A stretch of 64,000 nucleotides of DNA. Source: JAJDXO01 sp965213765 (GTDB taxonomy: Bacteria; Pseudomonadota; Alphaproteobacteria; Rhodospirillales; UBA2165). The notes beneath the pieces are model-generated. The model was given only the letters and a program-made list of their open reading frames with translations. It was not told where the DNA came from and made no database searches. Position 1 is the stretch's first letter; each line of letters begins with the position of its first letter. The stretch is from the NCBI GenBank assembly GCA_965213765.1, contig OZ243926.1, positions 248,001-312,000 of the forward strand. The letters are read 5' to 3'. The position numbers and the translations under genes are program-made. Positions 50,446 through 59,614 of the stretch are shown here, piece by piece.

Positions 50446-52407
50446 CTATTCCGCAGGCCTCGCCGCCGTGGCCTTGTTGGCGCTCATGTAGTGCCAAATC
50501 AGCCACGCCAGCGCGGCCACGAACACCACCCAATGAACGGTTGGCACGATATACAGCAGTCCAAAGGCCATCGCGAGCCGAAGGACGACTTCCCAAGCAG
50601 GCAAGCGTTTCCGGTCAAACGCCAAGGTCGCCGAGGAGACCAGGTAGATCACCAGCAGCAACCGTACGATGGCCGAAGCGAAATCAACCGCGTCGAACTT
50701 CACCCCGCTTTCCTCGACAATCAGCAGCACCGGATAGAACGCGAAGGCGAACGGCACGATGAACTTCACCAGGCCGACCCGTATTGCCAACACGGCCGTT
50801 TTCATCGGCGGCGCCTCGGCGATCGACGCGGCGGCGTAAGCCGCCACCGCCACCGGCGGGGTAATGGAGGACGCGACGCCGTAATAGAACACGAACAAGT
50901 GGGCGACGAGAACGCTGAGACCCAGGTTTTGCAGCGACGGCCCAATGATCAGGATGATGGTCAGGTACGCCGGCAGCGTCGGCATGCCCATGCCCAGCAT
51001 CAGCGCGGCAAATGCGGCAACGATCAGCACCAGGAAGAGTTGCGTGTTGCCCCCGATATTGTTCAACACCAGCGCGAAGTCGTTCGGCAGTCCCGTCGCC
51101 CCCAGCACCGCAACGATGATGCCGACAACGCCGATGGCCATCAGAAGTTCACAGAAGGTCTGACCGCCCTTGGCCAAGGCCTTGACGATGATGAACGGGT
51201 TCTTGCGAATATCCGGATTGAAGAAGCTGAGCGGGATGATGGAAAAGAGGGCCATCATGCCCGCGCCGGCCGGCGAAAAGCCGAGGATCAGCGTCCCGAT
51301 GACGACGCCCACCGGCAGGATTACCATGATCAGGTTGACGATATCCTGGCCGTCGACCGCAAGATCATCCTGCATGTCAGGCACGGCTTCGACGCCCAGG
51401 CGGCGGGCCTCGAAGACGACCGACGTGAACAGGCTCGCATAATAGGCCAGCGCCGGGATCAGCGCGGCGACGATAATCGTCAGATAGGAAATGCCGGTGA
51501 AGTCGGCCATCACCAGCGCCGCCGCGCCCATGATCGGCGGCATGATCTGACCGGCGGACGATGCCGTCGCTTCAACGCCGCCGGCGAAGGACGGATCGAA
51601 ACCCCGCTTTTTTATCATCGGGATGGTGATCACACCGGTGGCCACCACGTTGGTCACGGCGCCGCCCGACATGGTGCCGAACAGGCCGGATGCCATGATC
51701 GCGGCGTGGGCCGGGCCGCCCCGGAAGTTGCGGGTGAGGTGGAAGGCGATCTTGATCAACGAGCGGCCGCCGCCGGTCTGTTCGAGAACCACGCCCAGCA
51801 AAATGAACGGGAAAACGGTGAAGATCAGAATGCCCATGATGGTGCCCAGCACACCATCATTGAGGTTGAAGAACAGGTCTTCCGACGAGTCGATGAAGAT
51901 CACCGGGGCGGTCTCGAAGATCCACGGCCAGCCTTCGCCGGTGTAGAAATAGACGAGGGCCAGTATCCCGACCACCGCCAGCGGGGTACCCCAGACCCGC
52001 CAACACAGCACGATAAATATCGCGCATGCGGTGAGCGCAATGACCGGGTGGATGATGGTGAAGTCGAACAGGCCGACTTCGATTTCCGAGACCTCGGTGT
52101 AATAACGCCAAAACACCCACAGCGCCGCCGCCATAATGATGACGTCGATAACCCAGGCGGCCGATTTGAGGGACGGCACGCCGCGCAGCAGCCAGGGGCC
52201 GACGGGGTAACGGACGAGAACCAGGAAAACGGCGCCACCGAGAATAGACGGACGGATGATTGCCGACGGATAAGGTCCCATCTTGGGGATGATCCAGAAG
52301 CTCGGCGACGAGTTGCCGATACCGATGAATGCAATCGCAAGCGCGACGATGAACGCCGCGATACCCATGGTTTTTTGAATGCTGGACTGCTCCGTTTCGG
52401 CGTTCAT
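50446..52407 (-). CDS. TRAP transporter permease, fused small and large subunits (4TM-12TM, TAXI type)
   Basis: 653 aa integral membrane protein. The N-terminal about 170 residues form the DctQ-like four-helix part, and the rest is the DctM-like large permease (GLFGTMSGGAVTNVVATG, EATASSAGQIMPPIMGAAA, LGMGMPTLPAYL, ASSITPPVAVAAYAAA). This fused form normally works with a TAXI-type periplasmic receptor for C4-dicarboxylates, glutamate or similar acids. No TAXI receptor gene is adjacent in the window, so it may be downstream of another locus. It lies downstream of the aldehyde dehydrogenase in the same direction. Confidence 0.93.
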   Translation of the reverse strand: MNAETEQSSIQKTMGIAAFIVALAIAFIGIGNSSPSFWIIPKMGPYPSAIIRPSILGGAVFLVLVRYPVGPWLLRGVPSLKSAAWVIDVIIMAAALWVFWRYYTEVSEIEVGLFDFTIIHPVIALTACAIFIVLCWRVWGTPLAVVGILALVYFYTGEGWPWIFETAPVIFIDSSEDLFFNLNDGVLGTIMGILIFTVFPFILLGVVLEQTGGGRSLIKIAFHLTRNFRGGPAHAAIMASGLFGTMSGGAVTNVVATGVITIPMIKKRGFDPSFAGGVEATASSAGQIMPPIMGAAALVMADFTGISYLTIIVAALIPALAYYASLFTSVVFEARRLGVEAVPDMQDDLAVDGQDIVNLIMVILPVGVVIGTLILGFSPAGAGMMALFSIIPLSFFNPDIRKNPFIIVKALAKGGQTFCELLMAIGVVGIIVAVLGATGLPNDFALVLNNIGGNTQLFLVLIVAAFAALMLGMGMPTLPAYLTIILIIGPSLQNLGLSVLVAHLFVFYYGVASSITPPVAVAAYAAASIAEAPPMKTAVLAIRVGLVKFIVPFAFAFYPVLLIVEESGVKFDAVDFASAIVRLLLVIYLVSSATLAFDRKRLPAWEVVLRLAMAFGLLYIVPTVHWVVFVAALAWLIWHYMSANKATAARPAE

Positions 52408-52747
52408 GCCGGGTCTCCCCTAGAGAGGCGTCCCTCAGACGAAATTCTTAATCGAATATATGGAACCGCCCATCGGTGTTTCCCGTGAAACATCGGCCTG
52501 TCGCCGTTCCCCGCATTTCCCACCCGCCGGTTCCGGAACTTGGAAGCTCTCTTCGGCAGGGTGAAGATTTCGTCTTTGGGCGCCCGGGTTTGCCCCGGAT
52601 CGCTTCCGGCAATCCGCCAACCCTAGGTGAACCCGGATTCAGGGTCAACGCGCACGGCAAGACGGCCCAACCAACGTGACACAGCCAATTCGGCGAAATT
52701 GCGGGGACTCCCTGGGCAGATGTTCAAGACCCTAGGCGCCCATGGCC
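52408..52747. other. 340-bp intergenic region between TRAP permease and aldehyde dehydrogenase
   Basis: No credible gene. It holds the parS-like 16-mer described separately, a short GAGAGG...CCTC stem near 52425, and a CCCGGG-rich inverted stretch near 52580-52600. It must contain the promoter or read-through leader of the TRAP permease gene, but I see no clear -35/-10 pair. Confidence 0.6.
52477..52492. other. parS-like ParB binding site (15 of 16 matches)
   Basis: TGTTTCCCGTGAAACA differs from the widely conserved chromosomal parS 16-mer TGTTTCACGTGAAACA at one central position. It is intergenic. Such a match is not expected by chance in 64 kb. No parAB, gidA or dnaA genes are in the window, but parS sites can lie many kilobases from them. 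Whether the central substitution still allows ParB nucleation is unknown. Confidence 0.55.
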
Positions 52748-54256
52748 CTAGTTCAGACCGATCATCACCGATTTCAATTCGGTATAGTGTCGGATCGCTT
52801 CCTCGCCGAGGTCCTTGCCGATTCCCGACTGCTTGTAGCCGCCGAGGGGCATCGCCGGATGGGGGAACGGCGACGAGTTGACGAACACCGAGCCCGCCTG
52901 GATGCGGGGGATCAACTGATGAATTCGCTGAATATCGCTTCCCCAAATATAAGACGCCAAACCGTAACTTGTGTCGTTGGCAAACCGGCCAGCGTCTTCA
53001 AGACCGTCGAAGGGAATCGCCGTGATCACCGGGCCGAAGATCTCTTCCTGGACGACGGTCGATGATTGGGGCGGCTGAACCAGGACGGTCGGCTCCACGT
53101 AGTAGCCGGGTCCGTCGACCGCCTTGCCCCCGGCAACCGCTTCACCGCCCTCTTTGACACCGGCCTCGATGTAGCCCATCACCCTGTCCCGGTGTTGGGC
53201 GGAGACCAACGGGCCCATCTGGGATTCCGGGTGCAGGCCCGGTCCGAGCTTCAGCGAGCGTGCTTCCTTCGCCAACCGCTCCACGGTCTGATCGAAGACG
53301 TTGCTCTGTACGTAAAGCCGCGATCCCGCCACACAAACCTGGCCGGAATTGCCGAAAATACCGCGGGCAATCGCCGGGGCGGCCTTATCCACATTTGCAT
53401 CATCCAGCATGATGACCGGCGATTTGCCGCCAAGTTCGAGGGTTACGTTCTTCAAGGTATCGGTCGCCAGCTTGTTGATCGCCTTGCCCGTGGCCACCGA
53501 ACCGGTGAAGGAGATTTTCGCCACCCCGGGGTGGGCGACCAAAGCCTCCCCCGCCTCGGCCCCAAATCCGGTAACGATGTTGATCACCCCGGGCGGCACG
53601 CCGGCATCGAGAGCAAGCTCGCCCAAACGCAGCGCGCCCAGCGGCGTCACTTCGGACGGCTTCAAAATGATGGTGCAGCCTGCCGCCAATGCCGGTGCGA
53701 TCTTCCACATGGCAATCATCAACGGCACGTTCCACGGCACGATGGCCCCGACGACGCCAACCGGCTCGCGGGCGGTGTAGGCGAAGAACCGCTTTTCGGG
53801 CAGCGCATTGCCGATATCGATGGTATCGCCTTTGATTTTGGTCGGCCAGCCGGCCATATAGCGAAGCGTCGCCAGGACATTTCCCACCTCGGCGTGCTGA
53901 CCGATGAGGCTCGGCATACCGACATCGAGCGCTTCCATTTGTCCAAGTTCTTCGGCGTGCGCCTCGATGACGTCCGCAAAGCGATGCATAAGCCGCTCGC
54001 GGTCGCCGGGCTGCATACCGCGCCAGGCCGGGTCGTTGAGCGCCACGGTCGCGGCCTGGACCGCCCGGTCAATATCTTCGGCATTGCCGCGCGGCACCTT
54101 GGCGACGGCTTCGCCGCTCGACGGGTCGATGACGTCGAACGTATCGCCGCCCGCGCTTTCCACCCACTCGCCATCGATCAGCAGCTTCTGATCCCGCTGA
54201 AGAAAGGACCGGGCGCTGGACACCAGCCGGCTCATGTCATTGGCCATTACATTCAT
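52748..54256 (-). CDS. NAD(P)-dependent aldehyde dehydrogenase
   Basis: 502 aa. Oxidises an aldehyde to the acid. Landmarks in order: PWNVPLMIAMWKIAPALAAG, KPSEVTPLGALRLGEL, ISFTGSVATGKAI, catalytic-base Glu in TLELGGKSP, nucleophile Cys near residue 308 in GNSGQVCVAGSR, and EEIFGPVITAIPFDG. It is closest in form to betaine/benzaldehyde-type ALDHs. It is 38 bp downstream of a ThDP enzyme gene, suggesting it oxidises the aldehyde released by that enzyme. Confidence 0.92.
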   Translation of the reverse strand: MNVMANDMSRLVSSARSFLQRDQKLLIDGEWVESAGGDTFDVIDPSSGEAVAKVPRGNAEDIDRAVQAATVALNDPAWRGMQPGDRERLMHRFADVIEAHAEELGQMEALDVGMPSLIGQHAEVGNVLATLRYMAGWPTKIKGDTIDIGNALPEKRFFAYTAREPVGVVGAIVPWNVPLMIAMWKIAPALAAGCTIILKPSEVTPLGALRLGELALDAGVPPGVINIVTGFGAEAGEALVAHPGVAKISFTGSVATGKAINKLATDTLKNVTLELGGKSPVIMLDDANVDKAAPAIARGIFGNSGQVCVAGSRLYVQSNVFDQTVERLAKEARSLKLGPGLHPESQMGPLVSAQHRDRVMGYIEAGVKEGGEAVAGGKAVDGPGYYVEPTVLVQPPQSSTVVQEEIFGPVITAIPFDGLEDAGRFANDTSYGLASYIWGSDIQRIHQLIPRIQAGSVFVNSSPFPHPAMPLGGYKQSGIGKDLGEEAIRHYTELKSVMIGLN

Positions 54257-54294
54257 CTGCCTATTCCTCTCCGATGCTTGATTTGGTTCAGCCT

Positions 54295-55968
54295 CTAGAC
54301 GTCATCGTAAAACATCAAGATGTAGCGCCAAGGGCTGCGTTCCGTGTTCTTGTCGATAATCACTTCGATCAGTGCCGGCTCGTCTTTCTCCAACGCCGCG
54401 GCGAGCACCGGCTTGAGCTCGTCCGGCGATGTCACCCGATGTCCGGCGACGCCGCAGCTCTCCGCCAGCGCGGGGAAGTCCGGGTTCCGGAACTCCGTGG
54501 CAATGGTCCGGCCCTTGTAGAACTTCCGAAGATCTCGGCGCACGTTGCCGAAGGTCGAGTTGTTGAACAGCACGGTGACGACGCCCAGATTGTATTGGGC
54601 CGCGGTCGATAGTTCCTGCACCCCGAACATGAACCCGCCGTCCCCGATGATCGAGACCACCGGCTTGTCCGGGTGCGCCGCCTTGACGCCGAGCGAGGTT
54701 GGAAAGCCAAATCCCAACGTGCCCTGGAACCCGCAGGACACATAGGTGCGGGGCTCCAACACGGGATAGGCGAAGTTCGAGGTGAACCCCGTCTGACAGA
54801 GCTCCTCGACGAAATAACCGTCGCGCGGCAGCACATCCCGGATGACGTCCAGGTACTGTTTATGAGGCTTGACCCAATCAGCCTTTTCTTCGGCCCAGGC
54901 TTTCGATTTTCTGATCCGCTCGACGGCGCCGTCCGGCGGCGTGCGCCTGCCCTTGATCGCACCCAGCAGCGCGGCCGCGCCGTCCGCCGAATCCGCGACC
55001 AGCGGAACATGCGGCGCCAGCCGCTCCATCTCCTTGGGATCGATGTCGACCCGAATGAGATTCGGCGGCGCGAGCGGCTGGGATTGTTCCTTGAACATGT
55101 CCACCGACCAGCGCATGTACGGCATCTCCAACCGGGAGCCAATTCCCAGCAGCACATCGCACTCACGCCACAGATCGTGTCCGGCGAGGCTCGACACACC
55201 CAGTTCATGATCTTCGGAAACCACCCCGCGGCCGCCTCGAAATGCGGTGACCGGGGCCTTCAGTTCCTCGGCGAGCGCGAGAACTTCGTTGGCCGCGTGC
55301 TGTGCGCCGCTGCCGGCAAAGATCATCGGCCGCTCCGCGGCGATGAGCATATCCGCCGCCTTCTTCAATTCCGCCTTACTGATTTCCGGGTGCGGATCCA
55401 GGTCGGCAGGCGGCAGGAGGCCGACCATCTCCGACGTGGCCAAATCGTCCCAGCACATTTCCACCGAGACCGGACCGGGCCGGCCGGAGGTCGCGACCCG
55501 CACGGCCTCGTTGACGATTTCCGGCGCATCCGCCGGGTTGTCGATCCGCACCGCCCATTTGATGAGCGAGTCCAGGGTAGCAAGTTGGTCCGGGATTTCG
55601 TGGAGCGCACCCCTCCCCTTGCCCAGGTAGTCGCGCGGCACCTGGGACGTGACGCAAAGCACCGGCTGGCTGGCGCCCCACGCAGTCGACAGGGCCGCGG
55701 TGGTGTTCAGGACCCCCGGTCCCGGCACCACCGAATAAACACCGAGGCGGCCCGTGGCCTTGGCGTAACCGAACGCCATGTAGGCCGCCGCCTGTTCGTG
55801 CCGGGTACCGATGGTACGGATACTGCTTTTCGCCCGGTCCAGGGCATCGAAGATGGGGTAGGTCTGGGCGCCCGGGATACCGAAGACCGTATCGACCCCG
55901 TTGGCAACCAACGTCTGAACAATCGCCTCCCCGGCGCTCATCAACCGGGTTTCGAGGTTCTTCAACAC
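54295..55968 (-). CDS. Thiamine diphosphate-dependent enzyme (acetolactate synthase / 2-oxoacid decarboxylase like)
   Basis: 557 aa. The N-terminal Pyr domain has the catalytic Glu in GTRHEQAAAYMAFGYA; the central domain spans about 190-330; the PP domain has GDGGFMFGVQELSTAAQYNL ending in NN, the ThDP-Mg motif. No FAD-acetolactate signature is strong, and an ilvH is absent, so a decarboxylase or carboligase role in catabolism is more likely than valine synthesis. GTG 55968 follows AGGGG by 6 bases. A perfect 24-bp palindrome lies 33 bp upstream. Confidence 0.87.
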   Translation of the reverse strand: MLKNLETRLMSAGEAIVQTLVANGVDTVFGIPGAQTYPIFDALDRAKSSIRTIGTRHEQAAAYMAFGYAKATGRLGVYSVVPGPGVLNTTAALSTAWGASQPVLCVTSQVPRDYLGKGRGALHEIPDQLATLDSLIKWAVRIDNPADAPEIVNEAVRVATSGRPGPVSVEMCWDDLATSEMVGLLPPADLDPHPEISKAELKKAADMLIAAERPMIFAGSGAQHAANEVLALAEELKAPVTAFRGGRGVVSEDHELGVSSLAGHDLWRECDVLLGIGSRLEMPYMRWSVDMFKEQSQPLAPPNLIRVDIDPKEMERLAPHVPLVADSADGAAALLGAIKGRRTPPDGAVERIRKSKAWAEEKADWVKPHKQYLDVIRDVLPRDGYFVEELCQTGFTSNFAYPVLEPRTYVSCGFQGTLGFGFPTSLGVKAAHPDKPVVSIIGDGGFMFGVQELSTAAQYNLGVVTVLFNNSTFGNVRRDLRKFYKGRTIATEFRNPDFPALAESCGVAGHRVTSPDELKPVLAAALEKDEPALIEVIIDKNTERSPWRYILMFYDDV

Positions 55969-56000
55969 GGGCGGCCCCTATCTCAGATGATTAATCCGAA

Positions 56001-56024
56001 ATATATTTAACATGTTAAATATAT
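56001..56024. promoter_or_regulatory. Perfect 24-bp palindrome, probable operator
   Basis: The 12-base half-site ATATATTTAACA is followed directly by its exact reverse complement. The core TTAACATGTTAA has the two-fold symmetry typical of GntR-type or similar dimeric repressor sites. It lies between the binding-protein gene stop (56076) and the ThDP enzyme start (55968), so it could control the ThDP-ALDH-TRAP genes. A GntR/FCD regulator is encoded 2.7 kb away. Confidence 0.75.
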
Positions 56025-56075
56025 GGCCGCAATATGGAAAAGCGCGACCCGCCCGAAAGCCGGTCAATACAACTC

Positions 56076-57611
56076 CTATTTCCAGCGGATATGGCTAAGG
56101 GAGGCCCCATAGGGTGACAAGGATCCCTTCAACACCTCCACATCCTTCGAATGCACGAACACCGTCGGCATCGTGGTGAGCGGCATCACATAGGCTTGCT
56201 CGTTCACGCGATCGAACATGGCCTTATAGGCCGCCTTGCGTTTTGCCTCGTCGAGTTCCGAGTTCCCCTTCAATCGGAGGGCGTTCAGCTGTTTGTCCCC
56301 GTTATAGTTCCGGGGCCCTGGCGCAAACATCATATTCGCCGTCGCAGATGTGTCCGGAAGGCCGCCGGAACTCCACATGCTGACCAAAATCTGGAACTTG
56401 CCGTCCCGCTGCTGTTTGCGGTAAGCGCCGAAGTTCAACCGGTTTACCCCGGCCTTGACGCCAAGATTCCGCAGTTGACCCGCGACCGCCTCGGCCACCA
56501 CACCGGCCGGTCCGAGTGCGGATATAGTCGCCTCGAATCCATTGGGATAACCGGCGGCCGCCAATGCCGCCTTGGCCTTGGCCGCATCGAACCTGTGCGG
56601 CACAGGTGAGAAGTCGCAGCCCAGCTGATATTCCTGGCAAAGTGCCGGAGGCACAGGATCCTCGGCCCCGCCCGCGACAATGTTTTTCTGGATCGCCTCC
56701 CGGTCGATGCCCTGAAGAATTGCCTTCCGGACATTAATGTCGGACAGCTCGGACTTGCCGGACCGGTTTGTCGCGTCGAACAGGATATAGCTGTAGAGCA
56801 TGCCCGTGGTCGAGGTGACGCCGAACTGCGGGTTGGCGGCAAGATTGTTCACCTGGTCACGCCGCAGCCCGCGGACCAAATCCACGCCGCCCGTCAGCAG
56901 TTGGGCAACCTGGGTCTGCCGGTTGGGAATCGGCACCACATGCACGTTCTTGATGTTGGTGGCGTTCTTGGAATCCCCGCCATGAGCAATCTTTTGGGAA
57001 CTCATCTTGATGCCGTCGGTCGGCGAAATCGATGTCACCCGCCAGGGGCCGGTACCGACGGGCTTCTTGCCGAATGTGGCCTTGTTCGCAAGCGCGCCGT
57101 GTACATCGGACGGGAACATGGGGATCGACTTCGCAAGCCGCATCAGCCCTTCGGGCGCCGGCCTCTTGGTCTTGATCCGGATCTTGTACTGCCCGAGTTT
57201 CTCGACACTGCCGATCCATGTGTAATTGGTCTTGAAGCGGACTTTGGTCTTTGGATTGATCAGCCAGTTGATGGTGTAGACGGCGTCGTCGGCATCGAAC
57301 GCAGACCCGTCATGAAATTTGACGTCGTCACGCAGTTCGAACTCCAATGTCAGCTCATCCACGCGCTTCCACGATTTGGCCAGGAGCGGTTTGAACTCCT
57401 TGCTGAAATCATCGAAGTGCACCAAGCCGTCGAAGACAATCCGCGCGGTCAACGCGGTTTCGGGCTTCGGGTCGTGAATGAGATCGACGATGGAGATGGG
57501 ATCGGTAAAGGCGATCCGCAGGGTGTCCTTGGACTTCTGCGCCGCGGCGGGCGCCGCAATCATCAGCGCGCCGAGAGCGGTCGTGGTTAGAAGAAGATGA
57601 CTCCTAGACAT
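56076..57611 (-). CDS. ABC transporter periplasmic binding protein, family 5 (peptide/opine type)
   Basis: 511 aa with a signal peptide (MSRSHLLLTTTALGALMIAA, cleavage after PAAA-Q). SBP-5 features are LRIAFTDPISIVDLIHDPKP, DVKFHDGSAFDADDAVYTINW and FDATNRSGKSELSDINVRKA. Such receptors feed dipeptide, nickel, opine or glutathione importers. No permease or ATPase genes are nearby, so it is orphaned here; it could work with a distant importer or sense a pathway substrate. Confidence 0.9.
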   Translation of the reverse strand: MSRSHLLLTTTALGALMIAAPAAAQKSKDTLRIAFTDPISIVDLIHDPKPETALTARIVFDGLVHFDDFSKEFKPLLAKSWKRVDELTLEFELRDDVKFHDGSAFDADDAVYTINWLINPKTKVRFKTNYTWIGSVEKLGQYKIRIKTKRPAPEGLMRLAKSIPMFPSDVHGALANKATFGKKPVGTGPWRVTSISPTDGIKMSSQKIAHGGDSKNATNIKNVHVVPIPNRQTQVAQLLTGGVDLVRGLRRDQVNNLAANPQFGVTSTTGMLYSYILFDATNRSGKSELSDINVRKAILQGIDREAIQKNIVAGGAEDPVPPALCQEYQLGCDFSPVPHRFDAAKAKAALAAAGYPNGFEATISALGPAGVVAEAVAGQLRNLGVKAGVNRLNFGAYRKQQRDGKFQILVSMWSSGGLPDTSATANMMFAPGPRNYNGDKQLNALRLKGNSELDEAKRKAAYKAMFDRVNEQAYVMPLTTMPTVFVHSKDVEVLKGSLSPYGASLSHIRWK

Positions 57612-57677
57612 TTTTTCCTCCCATGGAGTGCCGGCTTTGCCGGTCTTTTCGAGAAATTGCGCGACGCGCGCCGCGCG

Positions 57678-58700
57678 TTATTGCCAGGTGGCAAATGCCA
57701 TTGCGTTCCCCGTCCCCGCCTCGGAGCGATAGCAGGGCACGTAATCCAGCAGGTTCATTTCCAGGCCGGTCTGGGACAAGATGCCGCTAACGGTGATCCA
57801 GTTCTTGGTCTCCGACGTGCCGGATCGGAACATGTAATTGGGCTCGTTGATGAGGGTATCCACATCCCGGGCCGCCATCGCCTTCAATATCCGGTCGTCG
57901 AAATCCTCATCGATCACGAAATGACTCACCCCGCCTGACGCGCAGACCGCCACCCGCTTGTTTTCGCCCCACGACTTGATCGCCCGGCCGATGGACTGTC
58001 CGAACTCGTAGCACCGTTTCGGCGTCGGCTGGTTCGGCGGAAAGAAGGTATTGAGCAGGATCGGGATGACGGGCACCGGCTTGTCGCGGAGAATGCGGCG
58101 ATAGATGAAGCCGACCGCGTGACCGACACCGATCAGGCCATTTTCGTTTCTCGGCTGCACGCCTGAGGTCGCGATATCGAACTCGTCATCGATCGCCTGT
58201 TCGATGATGCGGTGCGCCAGTCCCGCTGGAACGGGATAGCTGTGATCCTCCGGGGGATGATTGGCGGCCATCGCCAATGCGAGACCGAGAGAGCGCTGGG
58301 CCATGGCGTCGTAAGCTTCCTGCGTCAGTCCCGTGTTGATCACTTCGTCACCGAAATAGACGGTGAATGAAGGCTGGACCTGGTCGTGGAACCATTCGTG
58401 CTGATCGTCACCGACCACAATGCAGATATCGGGATCAACCTCCTCAAATTTGTCGGCCAGCGCATCGAGGCTCTTTTGATTCCGTTCCGCGCGGCCTTCC
58501 CGCACGCCGATCTCGATCTCTTTCTCGAAATGGTTCTCCGACTTCCGGTGTTCGTAGAGTTCCGGCCAGGTGTAAAAGTCTCCCCGGAACGGATGCGACG
58601 GGTTCTTCCGGTCGTCGGCGGCGCGCAAATCCCATTTCTCCGGCGGCGTCGACAGAAGCGGTCCATGCGATGAACCGAAGCCGTAAATGATCTCTGCCAT
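57678..58700 (-). CDS. Class III extradiol dioxygenase (LigB superfamily)
   Basis: 340 aa. Ring-cleaving non-heme iron(II) enzyme type. The N-terminus GFGSSHGPLLSTPPEKW includes the first His iron ligand, DICIVVGDDQHEWFHDQVQP carries further active-site residues, and GGVSHFVIDEDFD near the C-terminus carries the conserved active-site His/Glu region. It resembles the protocatechuate 4,5-dioxygenase beta or gallate dioxygenase group. A separate LigA-type alpha subunit is not adjacent. GGAGAGGAT precedes the ATG. It lies between the binding protein and a GntR regulator, all minus strand. Confidence 0.88.
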   Translation of the reverse strand: MAEIIYGFGSSHGPLLSTPPEKWDLRAADDRKNPSHPFRGDFYTWPELYEHRKSENHFEKEIEIGVREGRAERNQKSLDALADKFEEVDPDICIVVGDDQHEWFHDQVQPSFTVYFGDEVINTGLTQEAYDAMAQRSLGLALAMAANHPPEDHSYPVPAGLAHRIIEQAIDDEFDIATSGVQPRNENGLIGVGHAVGFIYRRILRDKPVPVIPILLNTFFPPNQPTPKRCYEFGQSIGRAIKSWGENKRVAVCASGGVSHFVIDEDFDDRILKAMAARDVDTLINEPNYMFRSGTSETKNWITVSGILSQTGLEMNLLDYVPCYRSEAGTGNAMAFATWQ

Positions 58701-58724
58701 ATCCTCTCCCCTTCCCGCGCCTAA

Positions 58725-59492
58725 CTAGGCGCGATTGATTTCCTCGACTTTTCCCTTTGATTTTTCCGAGCGGAACGCCCGGATGCTCGACAAGTGATCG
58801 TGCATCAGTTCCCGGGCTCCCGCCCCGTCTCTCGCGGCGATCAGTTCATATAGCCTGTGGTGACAGGCCAAAATTTTCCGGGTCTTGGTTTTCGTTTCAC
58901 TGGCGCCGCCCGACGGCCACACCACATGACGGATCGCGATCAACTGCGCCACCAGGGCGCGGTTGTGGGATGCTTCGGCAATCGCCATGTGAAAGCGCAT
59001 GCTGCTATCGGCAAAGGCCGCCGGATCATCCTCGAGGCGTTCGGCTTCGGCGAGCAACTCGCCCAGATGCTGTAAATCATATTCCGTGGCATGGGCCGCC
59101 GCGAGTTCCGTCGCCATCCCTTCGATCGCCCATTGCGCATCCAGGATTTCCACCTCGCTGACGCCGGCGAGATTGAACTGAATGGCGAGAGCCTCGGCGA
59201 ATTTGTCAGGGCTTCCCGATGCAATCCGGGCGCCGCCGCCCGCGCCCACACGGATATCGACGATGCCGAGCGCTTCCAATGTGCGGAGCGCATCCCTCGC
59301 CGTGTTGCGGCTGACACCGAACCGCGCGGCAACATCCTTTTCCGAACCAAGGAAATCACCCGGGACCATCCGGCGGGCAAACACCGCTTCGCGCACGTCG
59401 GCGACAATCATGTCGGCATAGGTCGCCGGCCCGTTGAAATCCTGTTTGGAGCCCGACCCCTGCACCGATCGAAGAGCTGGTTTCGCGGCCAT
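58725..59492 (-). CDS. GntR-family regulator with FCD effector domain
   Basis: 255 aa. The winged helix has GDFLGSEKDVAARFGVSRNTARDALRTLEALGIVDIRVG; the all-helical FCD domain (about residues 100-245) has the metal/effector His residues in FHMAIAEASHN and CHHRLYELIAARD. FCD regulators respond to organic acids. It is divergent from the Ldh-family dehydrogenase gene and downstream from none of the others, so it likely controls both flanking catabolic arms. ATG 59492 was chosen over a longer frame to 59570. Confidence 0.92.
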   Translation of the reverse strand: MAAKPALRSVQGSGSKQDFNGPATYADMIVADVREAVFARRMVPGDFLGSEKDVAARFGVSRNTARDALRTLEALGIVDIRVGAGGGARIASGSPDKFAEALAIQFNLAGVSEVEILDAQWAIEGMATELAAAHATEYDLQHLGELLAEAERLEDDPAAFADSSMRFHMAIAEASHNRALVAQLIAIRHVVWPSGGASETKTKTRKILACHHRLYELIAARDGAGARELMHDHLSSIRAFRSEKSKGKVEEINRA

Positions 59493-59614
59493 TTCCACGC
59501 CTTGTGAGTTAAAACACCCATCGATAGGATGATTGCGAGAAGAGTGGCCGCTGAGTGCCACGCATGTCAAGGTTGCGCCGGTCGAGCGGCGCCACGCCGG
59601 AGGTAGTTCGAACC

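Noticed and set aside
50491..52488. 665-residue plus-strand open frame antisense to the TRAP permease
   Set aside because: Extremely charged (Arg/Asp/His) translation expected from the complement of membrane-protein codons; the opposite strand encodes a clear TRAP permease.
53385..53393. Perfect DnaA box TTATCCACA about 0.9 kb from the parS-like site
   Set aside because: Single box inside the aldehyde dehydrogenase coding sequence (conserved NVDKAA codons); no cluster of boxes or AT-rich unwinding region, so not evidence for an origin.
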